This document shows positions 33,509 to 41,504 of a stretch of DNA of 59,165 nt, piece after piece. The position numbers were made by a program, and so were the translations under genes. Location of the stretch: assembly GCA_051004735.1 (NCBI GenBank), contig JBPCKA010000038.1, forward strand, positions 1 to 59,165, written 5' to 3'. The notes beneath the pieces were generated by a model. The model was not told where the DNA came from. It was given only the letters and a program-made list of their open reading frames with translations, and ran no database searches. Position 1 is the first letter of the stretch, and each line of letters opens with the position of its first letter. The stretch is from Euzebya sp051004735 (lineage in GTDB: Bacteria; Actinomycetota; Nitriliruptoria; Euzebyales; Euzebyaceae).

Positions 33509-33667
33509 GCCACGTTGGATCAGACCACCCACGGTTTGCACCGGTCCCCAGGTTCTTCACCGGTGCCCGGGTTCCACGGTGCCCCACGCCACCAAACCCG
33601 GGCACCCAGCCAGACCACCCACAGCCAGACCACCCCACCGGACCACCCAACCCGGCTCACCCGGACC
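33509..33667. repeat. C-rich low-complexity spacer with GACCACCC repeats
   Basis: Several irregular copies of (A/G)GACCACCC(A) occur between 33520 and 33650 (CAGACCACCCAC, CCAGACCACCCCAC, CCGGACCACCCAAC). No gene is recognisable here. It lies between rseB and the convergent SDR gene. Confidence 0.45.
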
Positions 33668-34438
33668 TCACAAGCCCTGGATTTCGCCCCCATCGATGGG
33701 CAGCACCACGCCGGTGATGAACGAGGCGGCGTCGCTGGCCAGGAAGGCGGCGGCCGCCGCGAACTCCTCCGGTCTGCCGACCCGGCCCAAGGGGATCTGT
33801 GCGGCCATTCCCGCCAGGCCCGCCTCCACATCCGGGCCGGCCAGGGATTCAAGCCTCCCGGTTCGCGTGGAGCCGGGAGCCAGGACGTTCACCGTGATCT
33901 GGCCCGTACGATCCGCCGCCCGGTCCTGGGCCGCAAGGTCGGCGACCAGCGATTTGGCATAGCCCAGGACCCCGACCCGGGCGGTGTTGGACAGGGCCAG
34001 TCCCGGGATCGGCTGCTTGACCGACTTGGAGGTCACGAACAAGATCCGGCCCCAGCCGGCCTGCTGCAGATGTGGCAGCGCCGCCTGGACCAGGTTGATC
34101 TGGCTCAGCAGACTGAGGTTGAGGGCATCGGCGTATGCCTGGACATCAAACGCGGTTGCCATCCCCTGTGGTGGCCCACCCGCGTTGGCCAGCAGGACGT
34201 GAAGCCCGCCGTGCCTGTCGGCCACCCGATCGATCCACGCCCGGGCAGCATCATGGTCGGTCACATCAACGGCGCTGGCATCCAGGCCGTCCTGTGACGC
34301 CTGCGTGACACGATCCTGATCGCGACCGCACACCGCGACCGTCGCCCCCTCGGCCTGAAGGGCGGCCGCCGTGGCCCGCCCCAACCCCGACGTTCCACCG
34401 GCCACCGCCACGACCCTGCCCTGTAGTCCCAGATCCAT
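33668..34438 (-). CDS. SDR-family protein lacking the catalytic Tyr-Lys motif
   Basis: A 256-residue short-chain dehydrogenase-fold protein. The cofactor motif AVAGGTSGLGRA, the acidic DVTDHDA, and LLANAGG are standard, as is the C-terminal PLGRVGRPEEFAAAAAFLASDAASFITGVVLPIDGG. Where YxxxK is expected the sequence is ALSNTARVGVLGYAK: the tyrosine is replaced by an Asn in SNTAR, as in the 'BKR-like' subgroup whose chemistry is unclear. ATG at 34438 gives the normal family start. It may act on a ketone by a different residue or be a non-catalytic member. Confidence 0.78.
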   Translation of the reverse strand: MDLGLQGRVVAVAGGTSGLGRATAAALQAEGATVAVCGRDQDRVTQASQDGLDASAVDVTDHDAARAWIDRVADRHGGLHVLLANAGGPPQGMATAFDVQAYADALNLSLLSQINLVQAALPHLQQAGWGRILFVTSKSVKQPIPGLALSNTARVGVLGYAKSLVADLAAQDRAADRTGQITVNVLAPGSTRTGRLESLAGPDVEAGLAGMAAQIPLGRVGRPEEFAAAAAFLASDAASFITGVVLPIDGGEIQGL

Positions 34439-34461
34439 GTCCGTGACGCTACCGCACGCGG

Positions 34462-35148
34462 TCATGGGCCTGTTGCTGACCCTCCACGGAGGTGCAGGTC
34501 GGGGTCTCTGTCGAAGGGAACCTCGTCACAATCGGGTCCGTCGGGAGGTGACACCTCACCATCGACCTGCCAGTTCGCCAGACCTGCAGTCAAGGAGGCG
34601 AAGCGGACAACCAGATTGCCGCCGGCGTCGATGGCTGTGGTGAAGCGGTCCAACGACCGTGGGGAGGGGCCCGTAACGATCCGTCCGTCCTGATCCCAAC
34701 GCGAACCCGTGGAGTTGGACCCGAAGTATCCGCTGGACGGGCACCAGCCGACACCCTGGCGGCCGTACTCCTCAGCCATGGGACCGTTGGTGTTGAAGGC
34801 CACCAACTCCTGATCCACCACGGTCAGCCAGGCGCACGGATTGGTTCCGTGAAAGCAGTACCGATAGGGACGCTCCGCGACCGCCTGCCGGACCTCCGAC
34901 GCCGGCCCCACCACCACCGAGGATTCACCTGGGCTCAGCCCGCTGAAAAACACCAGCACCATCGCCACCAGTGCCCCGGCAAAGAGCGCCGGGACGGCCA
35001 CCCGCAGGATGCGGACCATGCGGACATCGGGGTTCCTGCCCGGACCGCTGCTGGCGACCAACTGACGTTGCCGGTCGACATCGTCGACCTCGCTGCCGCG
35101 TGTTGCGAAGCGAGGGTCAAACGCATCCACCCGACCGTCCTGTTCCAT
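34462..35148 (-). CDS. Membrane-anchored Rieske-like domain protein without iron-sulfur ligands
   Basis: A 228-residue protein with a cytosolic N-terminal tail, one transmembrane helix (VAVPALFAGALVAMVLVFFSGL, 50-71) and an outside beta domain. The domain reads CAWLTVVDQELVAFNTNGPMAEEYGRQGVGWCPSSGYFGSNSTGSRWDQDGRIVTGPSPRSLDRF. The late portion, with a cysteine followed by G-x-x-F, 'TGsrwDqdGri..GPsPRsLdrf', matches the second half of Rieske domains, but the Cys-x-His pairs are gone. Cys98, Cys105 and Cys136 remain. It is probably a Rieske-fold protein that no longer binds a cluster. Family assignment is by pattern only. It is divergent from a ferredoxin gene. Confidence 0.5.
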   Translation of the reverse strand: MEQDGRVDAFDPRFATRGSEVDDVDRQRQLVASSGPGRNPDVRMVRILRVAVPALFAGALVAMVLVFFSGLSPGESSVVVGPASEVRQAVAERPYRYCFHGTNPCAWLTVVDQELVAFNTNGPMAEEYGRQGVGWCPSSGYFGSNSTGSRWDQDGRIVTGPSPRSLDRFTTAIDAGGNLVVRFASLTAGLANWQVDGEVSPPDGPDCDEVPFDRDPDLHLRGGSATGP

Positions 35149-35246
35149 CGGCTGTCCAGTCTAGGACTTGCGTGTGATACGGACCGCTGGGTCGCAGGGG
35201 CAGTTCAACGGACCTACCCTCGGCTGCGACCCCCGACGGAGGCAAC

Positions 35247-35576
35247 ATGTCCAAGCCAACGAAGTTCGTGTTCGTCTGCATCAACGAGCGCGATCCCGAA
35301 CATCCCCGCCCCTCCTGTTACCCGTTGGGCGGCGCCGACATCTTCAACGCCCTGCGGGAAGAACAGGGACGCCGGCGCAACGAGGACGTCAAGGTCGTGG
35401 CCGCACTGTGCCTGGAGGCCTGTCGGGTGGGGCCGATCGTCGGCGTGTACCCCGACGACGTCTATTACGGAGGGGTCACCGAGGAGGACGTTCCGGCCAT
35501 CATGGATCACCTGGAAGGTGGCGAACCGGTCAAGTTCCTGCAACTCGGCGAGGATGACTTCCGCTACAAGGGTTGA
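35247..35576 (+). CDS. Thioredoxin-like [2Fe-2S] ferredoxin
   Basis: A 109-residue soluble electron carrier. Its cysteines Cys11, Cys24, Cys55 and Cys59 have the C-x12-C and C-x3-C spacing of thioredoxin-fold [2Fe-2S] ferredoxins, within FVCINERDPEHPRPSCYPLGGADIF and CLEACRVGPIVGVYPDDVYYGGV. Such proteins resemble the NuoE subunit and donate electrons to unknown partners. It starts 98 bases from the divergent Rieske-like gene and its end overlaps the end of the TetR gene by 13 bases. Confidence 0.85.
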   Translation: MSKPTKFVFVCINERDPEHPRPSCYPLGGADIFNALREEQGRRRNEDVKVVAALCLEACRVGPIVGVYPDDVYYGGVTEEDVPAIMDHLEGGEPVKFLQLGEDDFRYKG

Positions 35577-36205
35577 GCAACCGCTGGCAGCCCAGCCAGG
35601 CCCGACCACAGCACCCGCACCATGTGACCGACCAGTTCCTCACGGCTGATGGCTCCACGCTGGCCATACGTGGACAGCCACCATTCCCCGGTGGCCTGGA
35701 CCATGCCGACCATCCCGTGTGCGAATGCCTCGGCGCCGGAGGTCTCCTTGCTGGCCGCTCGTAACTCCGCCGCGACGATCCCGCTGATCCGTCCGGCCAA
35801 CTGCGCCGTGAACCGCTGGAGGTACTCCGCTGCGCCGGGCGACTCGGTCGCCGCGCGCCGGACCAGGAAGGCGTAGATGTCCGGCTCCGATTCGACGAAG
35901 GTCAGATAGGCGTCGATGGTCTCGCGGATCATCGCTCGCGGATCGCTGGCGCCGCTGGTGGCGGACTCGACCAGCCTTTCGATCCGCCGGGCGTAGCGAA
36001 CCGCCAGTGCCTGGACCAGATCACCCTTGTCAGTGACGTAGCGGTACAGCACGGGCTTGGTGACCCCGGCGGCCGCTGCGACATCGGCCATGGTCACACC
36101 CGGACCGTCGCGACGGATGGCCTGGTCTGCGGCATCCAGGAAGCTCTCACGCCGAGCCTGCCGCCGCGCCTGGCGTCGTTGGACCGTGGCGGTGTCAGGA
36201 GCCAT
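35564..36205 (-). CDS. TetR-family transcriptional repressor
   Basis: A 213-residue regulator. The N-terminal DNA-binding domain reads RRESFLDAADQAIRRDGPGVTMADVAAAAGVTKPVLYRYVTDKGDLVQALAVRY, and the rest is the helical ligand-binding domain (YAFLVRRA; AFAHGMVGMVQATGEWWL). ATG at 36205 gives the normal short N-terminus; a longer reading to 36421 is antisense to regulatory sequence. The palindrome TACCATTGGTA 13-23 bases upstream is a typical autoregulatory operator. The target genes and ligand are unknown; the ligand-domain phrases resemble lipid-metabolism regulators. Confidence 0.87.
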   Translation of the reverse strand: MAPDTATVQRRQARRQARRESFLDAADQAIRRDGPGVTMADVAAAAGVTKPVLYRYVTDKGDLVQALAVRYARRIERLVESATSGASDPRAMIRETIDAYLTFVESEPDIYAFLVRRAATESPGAAEYLQRFTAQLAGRISGIVAAELRAASKETSGAEAFAHGMVGMVQATGEWWLSTYGQRGAISREELVGHMVRVLWSGLAGLPAVAQPL

Positions 36206-36217
36206 GCCGCCAAATGA

Positions 36218-36228
36218 TACCATTGGTA
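36218..36228. promoter_or_regulatory. TetR operator palindrome
   Basis: TACCATTGGTA, with flanking GA/AC giving GATACCATTGGTAAC, lies immediately upstream of the TetR gene. The TACC-N3-GGTA arrangement is typical of operators for TetR repressors of lipid genes, implying self-repression. Confidence 0.6.
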
Positions 36229-36249
36229 ACACCTGTTGCGCGGCCCCGG

Positions 36250-36738
36250 TCACAGCCGTAGTCGTCGGTCGTCCTTGAACGTCTCCAGCACCACAGCTGA
36301 CTCGACATGGGCCAACCCCGGCAGGCCTGACACCTCGTTCTCCAGCAGATGCCGGTAGTCCGCCACATCGGCAACACGGATCTTCAGCAGGAAGTCGGCG
36401 GTGCCTGTCAGATAATGGCATTCCGACACGGCGTCGACTGACGCGATCGCCTGTCGGAAGGCATGCACCGCGTCACGGCCATGATGGTCCAGTCGGATCA
36501 GCAACAGCACGGTCATGCCGTAGCCAAGAGGTTCAGGATCAAGATCTGCCAGGTACCCGCGGATGATCCGGGCTTCCTCCAGACGGCGGGTCCGCTCCAA
36601 CGTCGCCGGCGGGGTCAAGCCCACCTCCCGGGCGACTGCGGCGTTGGACATGCGGGCATTGTCCTGCAGCAAGGACAGGATTCTGCGGTCGGTCTGGTCC
36701 AATCGGGGGCCTTTCGACCCCTCATCAATCGTTCCCAC
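36250..36738 (-). CDS. Lrp/AsnC-family transcriptional regulator
   Basis: A 162-residue regulator with an N-terminal helix-turn-helix (LDQTDRRILSLLQDNARMSNAAVAREVGLTPPATLERTRRLEE) and a RAM/ligand domain (VLLLIRLDHHGRDAVHAFRQAIASVDAVSECHYLTGTADFLLKIRVADVADYRHLLENEV). It starts at GTG 36738 and is divergent from hppD with a 64-base gap, the usual place for a local regulator of tyrosine degradation, with an aromatic amino acid or keto acid as likely ligand. The role in hppD control is inferred from position. Confidence 0.88.
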   Translation of the reverse strand: MGTIDEGSKGPRLDQTDRRILSLLQDNARMSNAAVAREVGLTPPATLERTRRLEEARIIRGYLADLDPEPLGYGMTVLLLIRLDHHGRDAVHAFRQAIASVDAVSECHYLTGTADFLLKIRVADVADYRHLLENEVSGLPGLAHVESAVVLETFKDDRRLRL

Positions 36739-36800
36739 TGGACTTCTCTCTTGTTAAGCTGTATGGCAGTTCTACTTTGCAATTCAAAAGGAGTCCAGTG
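36736..36800. promoter_or_regulatory. Divergent AsnC-hppD control region with mirrored 9-mers
   Basis: CACTGGACT (36736-36744) and its exact reverse complement AGTCCAGTG (36792-36800) flank the spacer, each overlapping the ribosome-site to start-codon interval of its gene. Between them is a good promoter towards hppD, TTGTTA (36751-36756), 16 bases, TACTTT (36773-36778), and the ribosome site AAAGGAG. Confidence 0.5.
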
Positions 36801-36802
36801 TC

Positions 36803-37942
36803 ATGACCGCAGATCTCATGCCTATCGAGGGCTACCACCACGTCGAGTTCTACGTCGGCAACGCCAAGCAGGCCATGCACTACTACCGGACCGCGTTCGG
36901 CTTCACACCAGTGGCCTATGCGGGTCCCGAGACCGGCATTCGCGATCGTGCGTCGTGGGTCATGCGGCAGGGTCGCATCACCTGGGTGCTGACGGCGGGG
37001 CTTGGCCCGGATTCCGATATCACCCGCCATCATCTGGCGCACGGCGACGGGGTCAAAGACATCGCCTTCCAGGTACCAGACGCCGAGGTGGCCCACGCCA
37101 CCGCCCTGCAACGGGGGGCGACCAGCGTGCTGGATCCCACCGTCCTCACCGATGACAACGGCAAGGTGATCATCGCCAAGATCGCGGCGTACGGCGACAC
37201 CGTGCATTCCTTCATCGACGTGTCCAACTATTCGGGAGACTTCCTGCCCGGCTATTCGCCGGTGGCACACGAGCCGGTTGACTCCACGGGCACGACGACG
37301 CCGCTGTACGCCCCCGCCAGTGCGGGGATCGGCATCGACTTCGTCGACCACATCGTGGCCAACACCCATCTGGGAGGGATGGATGAGTTGGCGGGCTTCT
37401 ACTCCTCGATCATGGGGTTCAGCCAGTTGGTGCACTACGACGACGAGGCGATCTCCACGGAGTACTCCGCGCTGATGTCAAAGGTGCTGTGGGACGGCGA
37501 CGGGCGGATCAAGCTGCCGATCAACGAGCCGGCCGAGGGCAAGAAGAAATCCCAGATCGAGGAGTACCTGGACTATTACGGCAGCCCGGGGGTGCAACAC
37601 ATGGCCCTGCACACCGATGACATCGTGGCCACGGTCACGCAGCTTCGCGCCAACGGGGTGCGGTTCATGCGTGTGCCCGAGACCTATTACGCCGAGCAGA
37701 AGGCCAAGCTGGATTGGGACAAGATTGCCGAGCCTCTGGAGGCCCTGGCCAAACAGAACATCCTGATCGACACCGATGAGGAGGGCTACCTGCTACAGAT
37801 CTTCACCGAGCCGGTGCAGGACCGCCCCACGGTCTTTTATGAGATCATCGAGCGGCACGGCGCCAAGGGGTTCGGGGAGGGCAACTTCAAGGCCCTGTTC
37901 GAAGCCATCGAACGCGAACAGGACCTTCGCGGCAACCTGTGA
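36803..37942 (+). CDS. hppD: 4-Hydroxyphenylpyruvate dioxygenase
   Basis: A 379-residue iron(II) dioxygenase that converts 4-hydroxyphenylpyruvate to homogentisate in tyrosine catabolism. It has two VOC-fold halves. The iron ligands are visible in the C-terminal half: His183 (VDHIVAN), His266 (VQHMALHTDD) and Glu347 (VFYEIIERHG). The conserved Gly-rich C-terminal GFGEGNFKALFEAIEREQ that gates the active site is complete. ATG 36803 has AAAGGAG nine bases upstream. No homogentisate dioxygenase or fumarylacetoacetase gene is in the window. Divergent AsnC regulator is the probable controller. Confidence 0.95.
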   Translation: MTADLMPIEGYHHVEFYVGNAKQAMHYYRTAFGFTPVAYAGPETGIRDRASWVMRQGRITWVLTAGLGPDSDITRHHLAHGDGVKDIAFQVPDAEVAHATALQRGATSVLDPTVLTDDNGKVIIAKIAAYGDTVHSFIDVSNYSGDFLPGYSPVAHEPVDSTGTTTPLYAPASAGIGIDFVDHIVANTHLGGMDELAGFYSSIMGFSQLVHYDDEAISTEYSALMSKVLWDGDGRIKLPINEPAEGKKKSQIEEYLDYYGSPGVQHMALHTDDIVATVTQLRANGVRFMRVPETYYAEQKAKLDWDKIAEPLEALAKQNILIDTDEEGYLLQIFTEPVQDRPTVFYEIIERHGAKGFGEGNFKALFEAIEREQDLRGNL

Positions 37943-37943
37943 A

Positions 37944-37981
37944 CCGGTCAGCTGGGGCCCGGTCAGCTGAACACGGTCAGC
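37944..37981. repeat. Short direct repeats CCGGTCAGCTG
   Basis: CCGGTCAGCTG occurs at 37944-37954 and 37959-37969, with a partial third copy CGGTCAGC at 37974-37981 running into the convergent CWB2 gene. They occupy the whole spacer between two gene ends, and may have arisen by slippage. Confidence 0.5.
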
Positions 37982-39512
37982 CGAGGAAGGCCGCAGCCTG
38001 CCCGGCCACCGTGTCAGACAGCGCAGCGGTGCCGCCGAAGAAGGTGATCTGGGAGTAGGGGCCATGCTCCTGCAACCCATCAAGCACGGTGGAATCCATA
38101 CCATCCTTGGCACTGAGCACCATCGGGATCAGTCGGCTGGCCGCGTAGGCCCCGCCGGATAGCCCATCCGGGAAGTTCTCGTAGGTGGCGAAGGCCACTT
38201 CGCCTCCCTCGGGATAGAGGTCCAGTAGCGCGGCGGACGTGATCGCCGGGTTGCTGCCGGCCACGCGGGAATCCGCGTCAGGCATCACGTCAACTGCCAC
38301 TGCGCCCAGGACGAAGGTGGTGGCGTCGGGGTGGGCGGCCAGGTAGTCCTGCACCACGGCGGGGATTCCACTGGAATCGACCAGGACGGCCACCCCCCGA
38401 AACGACGGGGCGGTTGCGCCGGCCAGCAGTGCGTCGGCGAACTCGCCACCACCCGCCAGGAAGATGACATTCGGGTCAGGGTTGGCGGCCTGGGCAACGG
38501 CCACCGAGGTGGCGAAGCGGCTGTCCCCCGCGATCCGACTGACCGTGTGACCATCGGCTTCAAGCGTCGTGCGGACCGCATCGGACAACGCGGCGGTACC
38601 GCCCAGGAGGATCACATCACCAGAGCCTCCCAACGCACGCGTGATCTCATCCCGCACCGCCTGCGGAATGGTGTCCTTGGGGGTCAGCAGGACGGGGGCC
38701 TGACGCGCGGCTGCCAGCGGAGCCCCCACGACAGCGTCGGGGAAGTTGCCCGCGTCCGCCAGCAGGACCGCACCTGCGCCGCCGGGGCCAAAGGACTGCT
38801 GTGAGGTGGCAATGGCGGTGGTGATGCGGTTGTCCCCAGCCAGACGGGTCACCCGATCTGCCCCTGGTGGTGGGTTCAATGGCACCGCGACGAAGCCGCC
38901 GTCACCGGGGGCAAAGTCCGTCAGTGCGTTGTCACGTCCGCCGCTTGAGTCATAGCCCATGGTGGCCAGCAGTCTGATGGTGTCAGGACCCTGAACGCAG
39001 TCAGAGGGAATTGACGCCAGGTACTCCCCTGCCGAAAACACCGCCTGCCCGGAGCAGACCAGCGTCGCTGGAGAGGTGCCCTCCAGCACGAAGTACTCAA
39101 AGGCACCGTCACCTCGTTGCGTGCTGAGTTGGATCTCCCGCGTGGTCCCGTTGGCCGCGGTGTACAGGTAGGCCACGGCTGCGCCGAAGTCATCCCACAC
39201 CGGATCCGTGGCCGGGTCGGTGCCGCCGGGCACGGTCATGCTCAATCCCAGACTGGCCGGGTTGTAATCGACGCAGAACTGCACGATGTCGGCTTGGGGC
39301 GCGACCTCCCGGGGCCCATCGGGTCCGCGGGTGGTGTCGTTCTGCGGGTCGGCAAAGCAGCCGTTGACCTGGAACGAGGAGGTGCTGTGACCGTTATCGC
39401 TGACGGTACCCAGCAGCGCGGGCTGAACCTCGGTCTGGGCCTGGGCCGGCCCCGCAAGCAGGGAACCCACCACCAGGAGCAGGGCAGTGATGAGCGACAA
39501 ACGGTGACGCAT
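37977..39512 (-). CDS. Secreted protein with C-terminal CWB2 cell-wall-binding repeats
   Basis: A 511-residue exported protein. Signal peptide LSLITALLLVVGSLLAGPAQA (1-25). Residues about 28-210 form an unrecognised beta-rich domain with two cysteine pairs (VNGCFADPQNDTT, VQFCVDY; TLVCSGQ, SDCVQG). Residues about 217-511 are three CWB2 repeats: RLAGDNRITTAIATSQQSF, VLLADAGNFPDAVVGAPLAA, VILLGGTAALSD; then RIAGDSRFATSVAVA with VIFLAGGGEFADALLAG; then a third ending ITFFGGTAALSDTVAGQ. The repeats attach such proteins to wall polymers. The first domain has no identified role. Confidence 0.85.
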   Translation of the reverse strand: MRHRLSLITALLLVVGSLLAGPAQAQTEVQPALLGTVSDNGHSTSSFQVNGCFADPQNDTTRGPDGPREVAPQADIVQFCVDYNPASLGLSMTVPGGTDPATDPVWDDFGAAVAYLYTAANGTTREIQLSTQRGDGAFEYFVLEGTSPATLVCSGQAVFSAGEYLASIPSDCVQGPDTIRLLATMGYDSSGGRDNALTDFAPGDGGFVAVPLNPPPGADRVTRLAGDNRITTAIATSQQSFGPGGAGAVLLADAGNFPDAVVGAPLAAARQAPVLLTPKDTIPQAVRDEITRALGGSGDVILLGGTAALSDAVRTTLEADGHTVSRIAGDSRFATSVAVAQAANPDPNVIFLAGGGEFADALLAGATAPSFRGVAVLVDSSGIPAVVQDYLAAHPDATTFVLGAVAVDVMPDADSRVAGSNPAITSAALLDLYPEGGEVAFATYENFPDGLSGGAYAASRLIPMVLSAKDGMDSTVLDGLQEHGPYSQITFFGGTAALSDTVAGQAAAFLG

Positions 39513-39623
39513 GACTGGTTCTCCCCAAGAAGGTTCATCGGACCGGGCTGGCCCGGGTGAGTGACTGCGGTGGCCTACCGTGCCCTGCCGAAAGCCGTTC
39601 CCGCAATGGTCATAACACCATCG

Positions 39624-41345
39624 TCAGGATTTGACGCCGGACATCGTGTGTCCCATGAACGCCTCCAACACCTCGACGACATGGGTCTTGGCCCTGTCCC
39701 GCGCGACATCGGGGTCCTCAACATGCTGGACCGCCTCGGCGTAGAACTTCAGCTTCGGTTCTGTGCCGCTGGGCCGAACCATGACCCTGGTGCCGTCCTT
39801 GGCGACCAGCCGCAGCAGCGGGGTTGGGGGAAGGTCGATCTGCTCGATGGTCCCTTCTGCCGTGGTCATCACGCCCGCGTCGTGGTCCCACACCTGGACT
39901 ATTGCCGAGCCGCCCAATTCGGCGGGAGGTGAGGCCCGGAGTCGGTCCAGCGCCTGCTGGACCACCGCCTCTCCGTCAGTCGGATCAAGCATCACCGAGC
40001 GTCCCAAGGTGACATGGGCGCCGTGGCGACGAGCCAGATCGTCCAGGGCGTCATCGATCGTGCGTCCCTGCGACTGCAGTCGCGCGGCCAGATCGGCGAC
40101 CACCAGGGCCGCACTGATCCCGTCCTTGTCACGCACCAGGTCGCCAACGGACACGCCCAGGGCCTGTTCGTAGGAAAGGACCAGCGTTCCACCGTCGGCA
40201 GCCAACTCCTCAGCCCGCTGGGACAGCCACTTGAACCCGGTCAACGTCTCGACGTAGCCGGCCTGGTGCTGTGCGGCGATTTTGGCCAGCAGCGAGGAAG
40301 AGACCACGGTGGTGGCGACATGGGGTCGGCCACCCCGGGTCAAGGCCCCGCGGGCCAGGATGTCATCGGCCAGCAGCGTGCCGATCTCATCTCCGCTCAG
40401 CAGACGCCAGCCATCCCCGGCCGGAACTCCGACCGCGATCCGGTCACCGTCGGGATCGTTGGCCAGGATCAGGTCGGCCTGCACCTGGCTGGCCAGGGCG
40501 ATGGCGGCATCCATGGCCCCCGGTTCTTCGGGGTTGGGGAACGACACGGTCGGAAAGTCCGGATCAGGCTGTTGCTGCGCCGCCACGGGGTGCACGTCGG
40601 CAAAGCCGGCGTCACGCAGAACGGTGGTGCACAGTGACCCGGCAACGCCATGCAGAGCGGTGTAGACGATGCGGATCGCCCTGGGCCCCTCAGGATCGAT
40701 CAGTGCCCGGACTTGTTGGCCGTAGTGGTGTGTCACCTCCTCCGACACCGTCCAGATCAGCTCAGAGTCGGCGGAGGCCAGTGGCACATCGTCAAGTGAA
40801 TGCACCTGATCGATCGCTGCGGAGATCTCGACGTCCAGTGGCGGCACGACCTGACGGCCGCCGGGCCCAAACAGCTTGTAGCCGTTGTCAGCGGGGGGGT
40901 TGTGGCTGGCGGTGATCATGACGCCGGCGGCGGCCTCGAGGTAGTTCACGGCATAGGCGAGCACGGGGGTCGGCACGATCTGCGGAAACTGCCACACCCC
41001 AAGACCTGCACCTGCCAGTACCAGGGCGGTGTCGGCGGCGAAGGCATCGCTGCCGTGCCTGGCGTCGCGTCCGACCACCACTCCTCGTGCGCCGGCGGCG
41101 CCGGCGGCCTGGTTCAGGCGGTCGGCCAGCCCGGCGGTGACCCGGCGGACCAACGCACGGTTCATCCGGTTCGGTCCTGCCCCCAGTGCCCCGCGAATCC
41201 CGGCTGTGCCGAACTCGAGTCGCTGGCTGAACCGGTCCTCGATGCCCACCTCGTCGCCGATGTCCAGTAGGCGCTGGAGTTCCTCACGGGTCTGCGGGTC
41301 GGGGTCCTCGGCCAGCCAGGCCAGCGCCTGGGAGCGATATTCCAT
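39624..41345 (-). CDS. Phosphohexomutase (phosphoglucomutase/phosphomannomutase family)
   Basis: A 573-residue alpha-D-phosphohexomutase that interconverts sugar-1- and sugar-6-phosphates. The early LEFGTAGIRGALGAGPNRMN, the phosphoserine loop GVMITASHNPPADNGYK (Ser147), the magnesium loop DPDGDRIAVG and the C-terminal phosphate-binding RPSGTEPKLKFYAEA are intact. The length and GTAGIRG start place it with the larger PGM/PMM group (Rv3308-like). Substrate preference (glucose, mannose) cannot be told. The product feeds nucleotide-sugar and wall synthesis. It is preceded on this strand by the threonine-synthase-like gene. Confidence 0.92.
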   Translation of the reverse strand: MEYRSQALAWLAEDPDPQTREELQRLLDIGDEVGIEDRFSQRLEFGTAGIRGALGAGPNRMNRALVRRVTAGLADRLNQAAGAAGARGVVVGRDARHGSDAFAADTALVLAGAGLGVWQFPQIVPTPVLAYAVNYLEAAAGVMITASHNPPADNGYKLFGPGGRQVVPPLDVEISAAIDQVHSLDDVPLASADSELIWTVSEEVTHHYGQQVRALIDPEGPRAIRIVYTALHGVAGSLCTTVLRDAGFADVHPVAAQQQPDPDFPTVSFPNPEEPGAMDAAIALASQVQADLILANDPDGDRIAVGVPAGDGWRLLSGDEIGTLLADDILARGALTRGGRPHVATTVVSSSLLAKIAAQHQAGYVETLTGFKWLSQRAEELAADGGTLVLSYEQALGVSVGDLVRDKDGISAALVVADLAARLQSQGRTIDDALDDLARRHGAHVTLGRSVMLDPTDGEAVVQQALDRLRASPPAELGGSAIVQVWDHDAGVMTTAEGTIEQIDLPPTPLLRLVAKDGTRVMVRPSGTEPKLKFYAEAVQHVEDPDVARDRAKTHVVEVLEAFMGHTMSGVKS

Positions 41346-41415
41346 GTGTCGGGCCTCGGCTGTTGTCGGTCGGCGTCACGGCGGGCGGTCAGCCTATCGG
41401 GTGCCAGCTTTTTCG

Positions 41416-41467
41416 GGCGCGATCGGGGCCTGCGGCCGCTATGGCCGCGTCAAGCTCCGATCGCGCC
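41416..41467. repeat. 11-bp perfect inverted repeat between two minus-strand genes
   Basis: GGCGCGATCGG (41416-41426) and CCGATCGCGCC (41457-41467) enclose a second, partial dyad (GCGGCC/GGCCGC). It could fold into a long hairpin after the threonine-synthase-like gene, but no T run follows on either strand. Confidence 0.45.
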
Positions 41468-41504
41468 ACAAAATGGGCAGAGGGGCACGTCCGCGCAGGA
41501 GCGG

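Noticed and set aside
33509..33667. CRISPR-like array in the GACCACCC repeats
   Set aside because: The units are short, irregular and without constant-length spacers; no cas genes are present anywhere in the window.
41416..41467. Intrinsic terminator for the threonine-synthase-like gene
   Set aside because: The dyad is strong, but neither side is followed by a T run in the transcribed direction, so I kept it only as an inverted repeat.
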